NCBI GenBank assembly: GCA_023213315.1
Contig: JAKCPI010010586.1
Span: 1 to 64,000 of the forward strand
Reading direction: 5' to 3'
DNA: 64,000 bases
DNA from: Euborellia annulipes
Taxonomy: Eukaryota; Arthropoda; Insecta; Dermaptera; Anisolabididae
Shown: positions 20,946-32,379 of the stretch, piece after piece
Layout of the letters: each line of letters begins with the position of its first letter
How positions within the stretch are numbered: the stretch's first letter is position 1
Made by a program: the position numbers and the translations under genes
Notes under the pieces: generated by a model
The model's input: only the letters and a program-made list of their open reading frames with translations
Databases searched by the model: none
What the model was told of the DNA's origin: nothing

Positions 20946-22550
20946 AAAATAAAATAAAGACATTTACAAGATATAGGGGGCCTACTATATTAATTAAAAA
21001 GACTTTCCAAAATGACAAAAGAATGAATTTTGATAATAAACTTGAGACGTTTATTTATTTAATGTTTATATAATACAATTTTTCTTGCTGTTTGTTAAAG
21101 CAAGACTATTGAGTCTCATGATTTAATTGTTTTTATTCATAAGCAGTGGTTAAATATTTTAATTAAAATTGCCTACATACTTGTTTATACTGAATAAACA
21201 CTGATACTGTCTGACAATGTCATGTAAAGATATGAGTCATAAAGGGAATATGTGCCTATAATAATTGAAACATTATACTAGAAATAAAAATGTTGTTAAT
21301 GCCTTTTTTGATTTATATAACTTGTATAAGAAAATTTGACCTCATTCTATATTATCTTCCAACATGATATGAATATTCAAATTGATATATTATTGAAACG
21401 AGATAATTCCTGTTAAATTGAAATTACGTCATAATATAATTAATACATGATTGACACATTATTAATCAGCAACAATTTAAAAAAAATACCAAAATGTTTT
21501 TAAACACGACAGTCTAAGCAACCTAGGGAATTAATTCATTCCTGAAACACTAAAGACCTTATGAAACAATATGTTTGGGAAAATAAAATAAAATATTTTC
21601 CCAATAAGTCCGAAATAAATTATTACTGTAAATTAAAGAATACTATAATAAAATTTATATTTGAAGTAACTTGAATAATAAAAGAGGGTGTGAATTTTTC
21701 TCTGGCTTGTATTCAAAATTTGTATTTACACCTTCCTAAAGCTTGATCAATAAATTCATAAAAAGAACGTGAGAAATTTATCAATCAATGTGAAATCAAA
21801 ACCAAAACAACATCTAATTATAGTAGTCTAATTTTTATTTATACTAGAATAATTTCTCTTCCTATTATTATAAAACATATCTATATATTACAATATTCTT
21901 TATAAACCTACTTAGAAGCCTATTTTCTAGATCCCTAATTCAAATGGGGGTTTGATTCGGACCAATCTGGAATTAAGTAGGCCGGATAATGGATAATAAA
22001 AAACTAGCTGTCAGTCTCCTTCTCTATAATAAACAGGCTGTTAATAATTTGGCAATAGACTCCTACGCCTGTTCATAACTTAAAATCAAAGGTTCTTGAC
22101 ATCCCAGATCAAGAACCACAAAAGGAAAGATCACAAAGGGCTTTGGGAGTAATAAAGACGTTGCCATTTTATTTTATTTATTTATTTTTTTTTTTTTTTG
22201 TGAATTAATTTGATATTTTTTATTGCGAAAAAAAAAATCTTAATTTAATTATAGAGATTAGGAATTATGTTTATTTGTCAAATTATATATTCATATTCTT
22301 GAATGTTGATACAAAATATTCTTACAAAAGAATAAAACAACCAAGTCCATTAAATATTGAATAAGATATGAGTGCATTAGCTAGATAATAACCAAATGTA
22401 AAGTTTTGAGAAAAACTTTTTAGATTACATTAAATTTGTAGTTTGTAGATTATTTGAATATAATTTATTTTTTTACTTTTATTCGAAATTCCTATTAAAT
22501 AATTATTTTTATTTAATGAAAAATCCCGCACGCCAAGGATTTGAACAGGG
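20946..22550. other. AT-rich tract, no gene seen
   Basis: About 1.6 kb of AT-rich DNA without recognised repeats or convincing frames. A possible tRNA-like B-box complement (GCCAAGGATTTGAAC) lies at about 22530-22545, immediately before the HP1 fragment. Confidence 0.45.
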
Positions 22551-22551
22551 A

Positions 22552-22836
22552 TTGTCCAAAAGCTTCGTGTCACGTCACATTGGGGGTGCCTAACTTCAAC
22601 CTCCTAGCTCTTTCCGTTCTTGAGATATTTTGTTCACAGACAGACACACACACACACCCACACACAGACAGACAGACACACAGACAGACCATGACGCGAA
22701 AACCACTTTTTTGGATTCAGGGGCCACAAAACATGTACTAGGTATATCCATCAAAATCACGACATAGAATTTTTGACATGAATCCAATACTTTTTCTCTC
22801 TATATATTAACATATATATAGAGGTAAGAGAAAGTA
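22552..22836 (-). repeat. HP1, left half
   Basis: It starts at the AAAAGCTTCGTGTCACGTC block, passes through a CA-rich microsatellite (22636-22690) and CATAGAATTTTTGACATGAA, and ends with the left hairpin and GGTAAGAGAAAGT. The right half is absent. Confidence 0.85.
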
Positions 22837-22839
22837 AAT

Positions 22840-23732
22840 AACATTCCTATGAAGGGAAATTTATACCCTTGTAAGGTGATTCGCGATCTTTAATTCTCTC
22901 ATAAGTCAAAGACAAGAAGAAATGAAAGCCTTTGGCTTTTGCATTCAACAGGATAGGATAGGATTTTTAAATTAGGCTATATGATATTATTCACGAAATA
23001 TAGAATGAAAATTTTGTAGGCTGCAATTTGATATTATTCTCTGAAATATTTTGGTCATTAATTAATGCTTTATTTATTGTTTTGGATTAAATTTCAAATG
23101 CTATTCTGTTAAAGGTCTTTCTAACTTTTTTTTTTTAATATCAGTAATCAACCAAAGTCAGCACCAATGCATTATTGATTTAGGCTAGGAAAAAGACAAA
23201 AAAAAAATAGAGAGAAAGAGAAAAAGAAAGAAAAGTTGGCATTAGCATTAGAGGTGAATGTCTTAGGTCAACATGGAAGAGATATATCACACGCTGAACA
23301 TTTTTTATCTCCCATTTGTATACAAAGGATTAAGCATTGAGATGTGCAGAAAATATCAAAATAAAAAGAAGCCCTCGTCAATGGGAACCAACATCGTAAG
23401 TACGCACTTTTTTCTCTCCAGGCTAATAATAATAGGACATGCAATAATTTAGGTTTAGGATTACCGTTTTGAAGTTTGAATAGAAATGAGGAAAGTTGTT
23501 CAGTTTATGAATATTAAATAACTAATAAAAAAAAGCTAAATATAATTATATATATTTATTATTAAATAAGAACGAAGATTCTAGACGAAGGCCAATAACA
23601 TAAGAAATGAAATGTAGGTCCTAAAAAAATGTTTATTTATTTATTTATTTTTAATTTCCTTATAGTAATGCATTAATTACTTATGGTTGGCATTTCGTAT
23701 TGCTAAGAAATAAAGAGAGGAAAATATAACCC
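22840..23732. other. AT-rich tract, no gene seen
   Basis: I see no gene or named repeat. A purine-rich run (GAGAGAAAGAGAAAAAGAAAG) lies near 23209. Confidence 0.45.
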
Positions 23733-23733
23733 A

Positions 23734-24251
23734 CCCGAGTAAAAATGAAGAAAAATAATCGTGGGATCCACACATAGGCCTAGCCAGGGGGAGGTTCAAA
23801 CCCCCCCCCCCCATGGGACCCAATCTATGACTAGATATTTAATACAAATCATATTTCATAAAGGGTAAGAGAAAGTAAAATATAATAATTTACTCTAGCT
23901 AAAAAAAAAACCAAAATGATTTATAAATACCCTAAAATAATCTTAAATTTTTGAAAAAAATTTCTTGATCCCCCCCCATCAAAAATTTATGGCTACGCCA
24001 ATGGATCCACACGCCCGGTTTGCATAGTGAACACTTAGGGACACACAGTGATATACACGCCCGCACCGGGGACACACACAGTAGATCGAAAGTGACCAGA
24101 AGAAAAATGTGTGTCCCTGGTACGGGCGTGTGTATCCCTATATTTCCCTGGTGTGGGCGTGTATATCCTTGTGTGTCTCTAAAGGTTCGTTATGCAGACT
24201 TGCTGCGGGCGTGTGGATCTCTCGATCATTTTTAATCATTTTTACTCGGGT
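23734..24251. mobile_element. CCCGAGTAAAAATGA foldback MITE, complete, with nested hAT
   Basis: The inverted ends are ACCCGAGTAAAAATGA (left) and TCATTTTTACTCGGGT (right). Between them GTGTGGATC/GGGATCCACAC and CAGGGACACACAG-type segments repeat in both orientations, giving several stem-loops. A hAT MITE (23773-24003) splits the left part. Partial relatives are at 4557 and 36522. No ORF beyond chance is present. Confidence 0.65.
23773..24003. mobile_element. hAT MITE, exact 8-bp TSD
   Basis: The ends are CATAGGCCTAGCCAGGGGG and ATGGCTACGCCAATG. GATCCACA is duplicated exactly at 23765-23772 and 24004-24011. Inside is a short HP1 left-end scrap (TTTCATAAAGGGTAAGAGAA). Confidence 0.9.
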
Positions 24252-24449
24252 ATCTATAAAATCGCATTATGAGAGAGGAATAATTAATTTTTGAAATATT
24301 CTATTTCCTTCTAAATACCTAAACTTTTTTTTAAACATATTTAATTCTTATAAGTAGAGACCGGACAAAAAAGCATAAAAAAATGGAAAAAAAAGTGCTT
24401 AAAAAAGCATAAAAAACTTGAATAAAAAGTTGTTAAGTAAGCTTGTAAG

Positions 24450-25064
24450 CAGGGCTCGGATTTATAGGCACTAAAAATCTTTAAAATAGGCAGGCAACTA
24501 AGCACTAAAAATCATTAAAATAGGCACTTAAAAAGGCATTTATTGTAAAAATAGGCACTTAAAAAGGCATTATTTAAGAAATAATATAAAAAATTTAAAA
24601 AAATTGATGTCTTATTTTTGGAAACAAAGATAAAACAATTACCTCCTTTGCACAAAAATGGCTGAATGAGGGCGGAGGGGGTGAAGCCCCAAATGGGGCG
24701 CCGTTTTTCGTTCGACCTTTTTTTTTTTTTTTTTTTTAATATTCGAATGTCGTTCGATTTTTTTTTTTGTAATTTTTCTCCGGATTTGTGATATAAAATG
24801 AATTAATTGTGAAATTTCAAAAAAAAAAACCAAAATTTGCTTAAAATAGCCTATTTTAAGTTAAAATACTTAAAATAGGCACTAAAAAAGGCATTTATAG
24901 ATGAAATAGGCACTAAAACCTGGAATCGGCCAAAATAGGCATTATAGGCACTAACAAATGCCTCTTATTTTATTCAGAATTTCATGAAACGTATACATAT
25001 CATATTGGCCTAAATTTTAAGCCATAAATTAAAAAAAGGCAAATAGGGCGAAATCCGAGCCCTA
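24450..25064. mobile_element. Nested hAT-type element, CAGGGCTCGGATTT ends
   Basis: The ends are CAGGGCTCGGATTT and AAATCCGAGCCCTA, and the flanking 8-mers CTTGTAAG and CTTATAAG match at 7 of 8 bases. The interior repeats AATAGGCACT(T)AAAAA(A)GGCATT many times in direct orientation, plus a GC-rich spot (GTGAAGCCCCAAATGGGGC). It has no transposase. Confidence 0.8.
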
Positions 25065-25111
25065 CTTATAAGTTGAAAAAAGCATCTAATAAGCAATTTT
25101 TACTCATACCA

Positions 25112-25302
25112 ATGGAGTATACAAATTTTTTTTAAAGAAACTAAAACTAAATTTATTCCGCCCCGCCCTGCGAAAAATTTTTTTTTGCGGAACCAAATTT
25201 TTGACCCTGGGGAAAATTTTTTTTACAGGGCTATATTTTTTCACACTGCGGGGTTTTTGGAAAATTCTTTTTGGGGGGCGCCCCCCTTATATACGTCCCT
25301 GG
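25112..25302. mobile_element. Nested G/C-tract element, CGTCCCTG end
   Basis: The right end ATATACGTCCCTG resembles the inverted end of the element starting at 63526 (CAGGGGCGTATATAG). The body shares TTTTTGCGG(A/G)ACCAAA and AAATTTTTTTT blocks with it. The left end is degenerate. A short SINE-A tail remnant follows at 25303-25356. Confidence 0.45.
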
Positions 25303-25544
25303 TGTATGCATGTGTGAATGGGAAAAAAAGTTTTTTAATAAAAAAAAAAAAAAATTATAAATATTCGTAAAATAAGTTCAAATAAGCACGAAAGGGAAAA
25401 AAAGCATGAAAACTCAAAAAAAGCATAAAAAAATGCAATCTCAATGCATTAAGTTTTTCTTAATTCGTATAGAAATTAAATATCTAATGGTTATAAAATT
25501 CAGCAATAAGCATTTTGCTTAAAATCCGGTCTCTACTTATAAGT

Positions 25545-25885
25545 TAATTAGGTAGAATATATTTTGAAAAGGATAAGATAACATAACATAAAGAATAAAG
25601 CGCAACTTTTATTTCCCAAGAAATATATTTGAAAAAAGTCGTTGATGCAGGAAAAACATGTTTTTTGAGGATTTGACTAGTTTTGCGATATTATCTTACT
25701 TTCTCAGTGTGTAGGAGAGAGATAGAGAGAGAGATTTAAATTTATATTTTCGTGGTCAATATCCAAAAATTGATGGGCCATCAAATTTTATGTCTGGATT
25801 ATGTTTAAACTAATTAGTGTTGATAGTTTTTAGCATTTCAGCTCTTATATTTTCCTAACGTGTCCAGAAATTTTTTTCTTTTTCA
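25545..25885. other. AT-rich tract, no gene seen
   Basis: It contains a short GA repeat (GGAGAGAGATAGAGAGAGAG) at about 25713-25734 and nothing else recognisable. Confidence 0.45.
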
Positions 25886-25893
25886 GTCACTAA

Positions 25894-26176
25894 CAGACCG
25901 GCCGAGAGCCTTGACCGGGGCCCGGGAAGGCCCTCTCCACGCCCCTAAAAAAAAATTTCAATTTTAAATCTGAATATGTGGGTCTCACTGTCAGAAGGGA
26001 AAAATAATATTTTTTTACTGTAAACGTTTAGAGTTGGAAAAATCTTTTACAAATAATTTAATATTTTTTTTTATTAGATTTATTGTTGAAATATAAAGGG
26101 CCCGGAGCTCAGAAGACTTGGGCTCGTGATTTATTCCCCACTACAGTGGGTATTCCCACCTCTGTCCGCGACAGTG
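25894..26176. mobile_element. hAT-like element with 7/8 TSD
   Basis: The flanking 8-mers GTCACTAA and CTCACTAA match at 7 of 8 positions. The ends CAGACCGGCCGAGAG and CTCTGTCCGCGACAGTG are only loosely inverted, so this is a moderately confident hAT call. The interior is AT-rich with G/C-rich shoulders. Confidence 0.5.
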
Positions 26177-26189
26177 CTCACTAATTCTT

Positions 26190-27795
26190 AAAAATATTAT
26201 TCATACGAAATAATAATAATATTAATTTATGGTAAAAATAATCATGGATAGGCCTATTATAAGTTTTGCGTTATTAGAGGTAAGAATTTAAAACAGGGGC
26301 CGGCCAAAATGAAATTTTGAAAATGTCTTCCGGGCCGGGGAACCGAGTTGAAGAAAAGGCGTGAGGAACTTCATTCCTGCCGGTTGCTTTTTATTATTAT
26401 AAATACCAATTTAAAAATTTATTTATTTAATTTTAAATTTCTGGTTTTATTTCTTTGAGCAGTACTGAAAATAGAGCGATTTTTTTTCTCCCATCCCACT
26501 CGATTTAAACTCTTTTTTTAAACTTCTCTGTTATTTTGGCGTTGATTCTTTTTATTGTTCCGATATTCGCTTAAACTTGTGATGCTTTTACAAGAGGCCC
26601 CCTTAAACTTTAGTTATAAACAAAATCTGTTTTATACTTGTCAAGCTTTCCATTAGGGATGATATCCTTTCAAAACAAATCCATTCAACTTTATTTAATT
26701 TAAAAAAATCCTTTATTTGGCCTAGATTTATTGTGTTAGAATTTATTAAAGTTTTTGCTAAAAAGCATATAGGGAAGAGATCGAGCTTAAGTTTTTAGCC
26801 CTATTTCTGTAACTTTTTACTTTTTTTAGATTATGTATTATAAATCATTAAAAAGTTAATTTCAAAGATGTGCAAAAATCGTTTTCCAGTGTGAGCCATT
26901 AATTATTTTTCATTCATTTGAAGTTTTTTATATACTACATTTATTTTCATAAAACTGAAAAATTAAAATATTAAGGTGAAAAAAAAAACACTTGGTGATG
27001 TGTTTCAATTTATTCATTAGTAAATTGATACATATCCCCAATTGTTTTACTTTTAATTAATTTATATTGATTAATCTTTACCTACTTACATTTTATATTT
27101 AACAATTTAAGGTAAGTTTAATTTTGCTGGTGAATTATTATAATCAAATATTTTTAAAATATCATATTTTGTTTGATTAATTTTTTTTCATTTATTTAAA
27201 TATTTCTTAATCCTATTAGGGTAACCTTTTACTTCAATGAAAAACAAACAAATTCCTTTTAAATATGAAAATATATTGCGGAAATCATTAATTAATAAAA
27301 AAAAATAAAGGAATGTTCCGTTTAACCTTCTATCAAGCTCTTTACAATGGCTCAGTGTACATCCTTAATATCGATATTTATGGCAAGAAATGGATAGGAA
27401 AATCTGGTAAAAGGCAAAAAGTAAACAGCTTGGAGGACAGCCAGATTCATGTACGAACATAAAAAAAAAAATAGAGGAAATGAATTTCCACCTCGCAATA
27501 ATGTCTCCGTTAAAGGGAGAGAAAAAATAATCAACTCTCTTATTTCCTTGATATCGATGATTTATTATTAAGGGAGAGATTATTATAGTAAAGCTATTTT
27601 GATTATTAATCTCCGCTTTACACTTTGATAGACTTAATAAGGAAGCTGTATTAATTATGCCTAAGGCTCATATTTAGGTCATTTATAATGAAAAACTGAG
27701 TTTATTAAAGTGATAGCAGGGTATTATTGTGATTCATTACAAATATAAATAGATAATTGTAATCAAAATAAGTTGCTTAGACCACTTCCCTTATT
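26190..27795. other. AT-rich tract, no gene seen
   Basis: A GC-elevated patch lies at 26290-26395 (GGGGCCGGCCAAAATG, CCGGGCCGGGGAACCGAG), probably a decayed G-tract MITE. The rest is AT-rich with no supported gene. Confidence 0.45.
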
Positions 27796-27910
27796 ATTTC
27801 AAATGTTTGATAGTCAATTCAAATGAAATAAATTTTTCTCGCTTGGGACGGGAAGCGAACCTGGGACCCCAGCCACGAAAAGCTAATGTTTTCTCTCTGA
27901 GTCAAGAAGG
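27796..27910 (-). repeat. SINE-B head and body, diverged
   Basis: The segment CTCGCTTGGGACGGGAAGCG, AACCTGGGACCCC corresponds to the SINE-B head complement seen at 18810-18835 (GCCTGGGACGGAAAGTG, AACCCC). The flank is GTCAATTCAAATGAAATAAA, typical of the body. Confidence 0.5.
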
Positions 27911-28645
27911 GTCACGGACAAAATGAATTTCAAAAATTAAAAAATTATTGCTCTGTATAAATAAAGTGAATACGTTGTGCAATTATTTATGTTGCCAAAT
28001 TTTAATTGATAAGACCTGAATATTTTTATTGTACATTAATTTAAAGTATCTTTTCTTTCTATTTATTTAAAAACTTTAAAAATTTCAAGTGGAGAGACTC
28101 TTTATTTATCTAAGGCTATTTAGACAACATAGATTGTACATATTAAGGAAAGTACTTAAATTCTTTGTGAAAATAAAGAGAATTTAAAGAATTTTTTTGT
28201 TAATGGACCAAGCAAGTCAAACTCTTAGGTCAAGTTTGGATATTTAGAAATAGATAAAAATAGAACGAGAATTTTTTTTTTTATTTCTAGACAAATAGCC
28301 TTTTTATTTTATTTTTTCTTGGGGAACTATTTTGATGCACTAATAATGAATATCAGGTGCTCGTGAGGTGTAGCTATATAATCAGAGCTCTGAGTCAAAA
28401 TAAAATACGATATAAAGAATAATAAGAAAAAATCATGGTATTTATTTATTTTTTTGTTTTAGAAAAACAATAAGCAAATATATAGCCTACAATATTTCCC
28501 TATTGGAACGCAATTCCTGAATCCTTAACAATGTTTCACTGTACCCTTGGATTGAGAAAGGCTGAACTAAATAATGTTTTATTCATATTTTGTAAAGTTT
28601 TAGCGATAGAAAATGTAAATAGAGGTATAAGTATTTTAATCTCTT
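27911..28645. other. AT-rich tract, no gene seen
   Basis: I see no supported gene. The 60-codon frame at 28531-28713 (+) runs into a MITE and is treated as chance. Confidence 0.45.
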
Positions 28646-28653
28646 TTCTATCT

Positions 28654-28950
28654 CAGAGGAGGGGGGAGGGGGCGGCCCTGAGCCGATATAGGCCCCCAAA
28701 TATTTGTCTTTAAGAGGGTGAAAACGGAAAAATGTAGATTAAAAAAAAAATTTAATGAAAATTTGTCTTTCAGAGGCCCTGGCCCCTCGGGGTTCAGTGA
28801 TATCCGGTGTTTTAAAAATCCATGGAGGAGGGGGATACTTAAAAATGAGTTCGCCCCCTCCCTCGGAAAAATTCAATATACATCTCTGGTACAAAATGTA
28901 TATAGGCCCCCTCTTCTAGTGACGCCCTAGACTGTCTCGGTACGCCTCTG
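28654..28950. mobile_element. hAT-type element with 7/8 TSD
   Basis: The left end CAGAGGAGGGGGGAGGG and right end CGGTACGCCTCTG both carry the CAGAGG / CCTCTG hAT terminus. The flanking 8-mers TTCTATCT and CTCTATCT match at 7 of 8 bases. The interior, on the minus strand, contains the CAGGGCCTCT...AAATTTTCATTAAATTT module found at 46150-46250 and 63715-64000. Confidence 0.65.
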
Positions 28951-28959
28951 CTCTATCTT

Positions 28960-29435
28960 AATTCGATTTTTCGATTAAGAAATATTTTTCTTAATTGTAA
29001 ATTTTTTAAATAAGATGTCCTATGTTTAAAATTTCATAAACAGAATGGGGAAGTTAATATCTTTAATTAATAATTTAATATTGGCTATAATAGTGAGCGA
29101 GAGATGTTTGATGAAACTTATATAAACTTACTAAAACATTTCCTTAATTTTTTAAATTGGCACTTACTTAAATCTGATGTCAAACGCTAGTAGATTTTGA
29201 AAGCCTCCAAACCATTTGAAATATATATATATATTTTTTTTTTAATTTTTAATTTAAGCTGATTGATTGGCAGTGTTTAATTCTTGATCCTCTATTCAAG
29301 ATTCAGTAATTGAATCCTTCTGAGTATCTGGTCAATATATTTAAATTTTTTTTTTGCAAATGGATTAATCATTTGGGAATTTTTTGCGACTCTTAAGAGA
29401 AGTCGATCTTATCAACGAACAAATATAGTAAGCGT
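28960..29435. other. AT-rich tract, no gene seen
   Basis: Nothing is recognised. An AT dinucleotide run lies at about 29222-29234. Confidence 0.45.
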
Positions 29436-29660
29436 TGACTTGAAACGGGCGTGGCGCCTCTCTCTATCTCTTTCGCACATTCTCGGACCTCTCTTTCTAA
29501 TTCTTTCCATTTTTATTCCATCTCTATCTTTAAGATTTTGCTCTTCTTTTCTTTTTTTTTTATTCTTCATATAAAATATTTTATCTTTTCTCCTTTCATT
29601 TTATTTTTTTTTTTTTCATTTTCGTTTTCTATATTTCAAATAATTTTCCTCTCTCTAGTA
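29436..29660 (+). promoter_or_regulatory. Pyrimidine-rich block with GGGCGTGGC box
   Basis: GAAACGGGCGTGGCGCC is followed by about 200 bp of almost pure C/T on the plus strand. GGGCGTGGC is the type of sequence bound by KLF/Sp-class zinc-finger factors, and pyrimidine tracts occur near invertebrate promoters and in introns. No transcript unit can be attached to it, so regulatory function is only a possibility. Confidence 0.2.
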
Positions 29661-30152
29661 ACTTATATATATATGCTTTTATAGTATTTTTAATTATTAT
29701 TTAAAATATTGAGATTATTCATTCCTAATGGGTATTTTGGTTTTAGAATTTATCTAAATACTTAGAAAAGATAAAACCGTCTATTTTTTCTTCGGCTCTG
29801 AATACGTCATTTGAATATTAAAATGATATTTTAATAATGCAAAAATATAGCTAAATGTGAAAATAATATTTAGAGCGGGCGCTGGAGGTAGTTGAGTATG
29901 CAAAATTTGAGGACCGAATTCTGACAATGGATTTGGGCTAAGAATAGCTCCCAGAATAAGGATCCGGATCTTGCCGGGCCAATTTTTGGTCCAATTTTTT
30001 TTTTACCCCCACCCCATAGGAAATCAATGGAATGCATGCTAAGATGATGTGAAGATTTGCAATTATGGTCAAATTCGAGTACTTAAAACCTCAATCAATG
30101 AAAAAACTGTCTTGTCAGCAACTGAGGGGATCCTCTAGAGTCCCCTGAGAAG

Positions 30153-31424
30153 TACTATCTTGCCACCAGTTGTGGTGGTCCCCTCTAACCCCTTCATCTC
30201 TTTTCTCTCTCTTTGTTATAAATTTAAATATACGGCCTTAACATCATGCCAAATTGTGGGGACCGGCAATTATGCTCATAATCCACTAGCTGGTATCCCA
30301 ATCAATGAAAAATACTATCTTGCCGCCAGCTGCGGTGGTCCTCTCTAACCCCTTTACCTCTTTTCTCTCTCTTTGTTATAAATTTAAATATACGGCTTTA
30401 ACATCATGCCAAATTGTGGGGACCGGCAATTATGCTCATAATCCACTAGCTGGTATCCCAATCAATGAAAAATACTATCTTGCCGCCAGCTGCGGTGGTC
30501 CTCTCTAACCCCTTTACCTCTTTTCTCTCTCTTTGTTATAAATTTAAATATACGGCCTTAACATCATGCCAAATTGTGGGGACCGGCAATTATGCTCATA
30601 ATCCACTAGCTGGTATCCCAACCAATGAAAAATACTATCTTGCCGCCAACTGCGGTGGTCCCCTCTAACCCCTTCACCTCTTTTATCTCTCTCTTTGTTA
30701 TAAATTTAAATATACGGCTTTAACACCATGCCAAATTGTGGGGACCGGCAATTATGTTCATAATCCACTAGCTGGTATCCCAATCAATGAAAAATACTAT
30801 CTTGCCGCCAGCTGCGGTGGTCCTCTCTAACCCCTTTACCTCTTTTCTCTCTCTTTGTTATAAATTTAAATATACGGCTTTAACATCATGCCAAATTGTG
30901 GGGACCGGCAATTATGCTCATAATCCACTAGCTGGTATCCCAATCAATGAAAAATACTATCTTGCCGCCAGCTGCGGTGGTCCTCTCTAACCCCTTTACC
31001 TCTTTTCTCTCTCTTTGTTATAAATTTAAATATACGGCCTTAACATCATGCCAAATTGTGGGGACCGGCAATTATGCTCATAATCCACTAGCTGGTATCC
31101 CAACCAATGAAAAATACTATCTTGCGCCAACTGCGGTGGTCCCCTCTAACCCCTTCACCTCTTTTATCTCTCTCTTTGTTATAAATTTAAATATACGGCT
31201 TTAACACCATGCCAAATTGTGGGGACCGGCAATTATGTTCATAATCCACTAGCTGGTATCCCAATCAATGAAAAATACTATCTTGCCGCCAGTTGTGGTG
31301 GTCCCCTCTAACCCCTTCACCTCTTTTCTCTCCCTTTATTATACATTTAGATGTACTGTCTTAAAACCATGCCAAATTGTGGGGACCGGCAATTATGCTC
31401 ATAATCTACTACCTGGTGTATTTA
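30153..31424 (+). repeat. 160-bp tandem array, left arm, 8 units
   Basis: Unit starts (TACTATCTTGCC) are at 30153, 30313, 30473, 30633, 30795, 30955, 31115 and 31276. Each unit contains CAGCTGCGGTGGTCC, ACCTCTTTTCTCTCTC, AATTTAAATATACGGC and TGTGGGGACCGGCAATTAT. Units 2-4 (30313-30794) and 5-7 (30795-31275) are nearly identical blocks, differing mainly by one missing C near 31125, so a 482-bp segment was duplicated recently. Short open frames recur in every unit but 160 is not a multiple of three, so they do not join. Confidence 0.9.
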
Positions 31425-31970
31425 TAATAAAGGGAGATAAAAGAGGTGAAGAGGTTAGAGGGGACCACCACAACTGGTGGCAAGATAGTATTTTTCATTG
31501 ATTGGAGCACCAGGTAGTGGATTATGAGCATAATTGCCGGTCCCCACAATTTGGCATGATGTTAAGGCCGTATATTTAAATTTATAACAGAGAGAGATAA
31601 AAGACGTGAAGGGGTTAAAGGGGACCACCGCAGTTGGCGGCAAGATAGTATTTTTCATTGATTGGGATACCAGCTAGTGGATTATGAACATAATTGCCGG
31701 CCCCCACAATTTGGCATGGTGTTAAAGCCGTATATTTAAATTTATAACAGAGAGTGTTAAAAGAGGTGAAGGGGTTAGAGGGGACCACCGCAGTTGGCGG
31801 CAAGATAGTATTTTTCATTGGTTGGGATACCAGCTAGTGGATTATGAACATAATTGCCGGCCCCCACAATTTGGCATGGTGTTAAAGCCGTATATTTAAA
31901 TTTATAACAAAGAGAGAGAAAAGAGATGAAGAGGTTAGAGGGGACCACCACAACTGGTGGCAAGATAGTA
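31425..31970 (-). repeat. 160-bp tandem array, right arm, about 3.4 units
   Basis: Inverted units end (CAAGATAGTA) at 31490, 31650, 31810 and 31970. They are the reverse complement of the left-arm units, with more divergence near the centre. Confidence 0.9.
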
Positions 31971-32379
31971 CTTCTCAGGGGACTCTAGAGGATCCCCTCA
32001 GTTGCTGACAAGACAGTTTTTTCATTGTTTGAGGTTTTAAGTACTCGAATTTGACCATAATTGCAAATCTTCACATCATCTTAGCATGCACTCCATTGAT
32101 TTCCTATGGGGTGGGGGTAAAAAAAAATTGGACCAAAAATTGGCCCGGCAAGAACCGGATCCTTATTCTGGGAGCTATTCTTAGCCCAAATCCATTGTCA
32201 GAATTCGGTCCTCAAATTTTGCATACTCAACTACCTCCAGCGCCTGGTCTAATTACAAAATTTATAAAAATAAATATAAATAGGTCATAAAAATCCGTCC
32301 ATCTCAAAAAACATCATATCTATCTATCTATCATCTATATAGAGTATAGATTTTCTTATAAAATTAGTACCGAAAATTT

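Larger units (their letters stand above)
24355..25535. mobile_element. Outer hAT-type element, TAGAGACCGGA ends
   Basis: The perfect inverted ends TAGAGACCGGA / TCCGGTCTCTA are flanked by exact 8-bp duplications CTTATAAG (24347-24354 and 25536-25543). Its own sequence is rich in repeated AAAAGCATAAAAA motifs. A second hAT element (24450-25064) and another G-tract element (about 25112-25302) are nested in it. Confidence 0.85.
29878..32247. mobile_element. Large foldback element with tandem-repeat arms
   Basis: A 2.37-kb inverted-repeat structure. Unique outer arms (29878-30152 and 31971-32247) are near-identical inverted copies, from GCGCTGGAGGTAGTTGAG inward to GGGGATCCTCTAGAGTCCCC. Between them lie about eight 160-bp units in plus orientation and about three and a half in minus orientation, meeting near 31424. 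There is no unique middle and no transposase. This architecture, long inverted ends made of tandem repeats, is that of Drosophila FB and Galileo-type foldback elements; the homology is by structure only. No unambiguous target duplication is visible; both ends sit in TTAGA / TCTAA context. Confidence 0.8.

Noticed and set aside
28531..28713. 60-codon plus-strand frame with MFHCTLGLRKAELNN start
   Set aside because: Its second half is the left end of a hAT-type MITE (28654 onward), and no splice sites support an exon.
30160..31204. Series of similar 62-85-codon open frames (plus strand) across the tandem array
   Set aside because: They arise from one 160-bp unit read in shifting frames. 160 is not a multiple of three, the same DNA encodes both the start and the end of consecutive frames, and the inverted arm gives the same frames on the other strand. 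There is no evidence of a protein.
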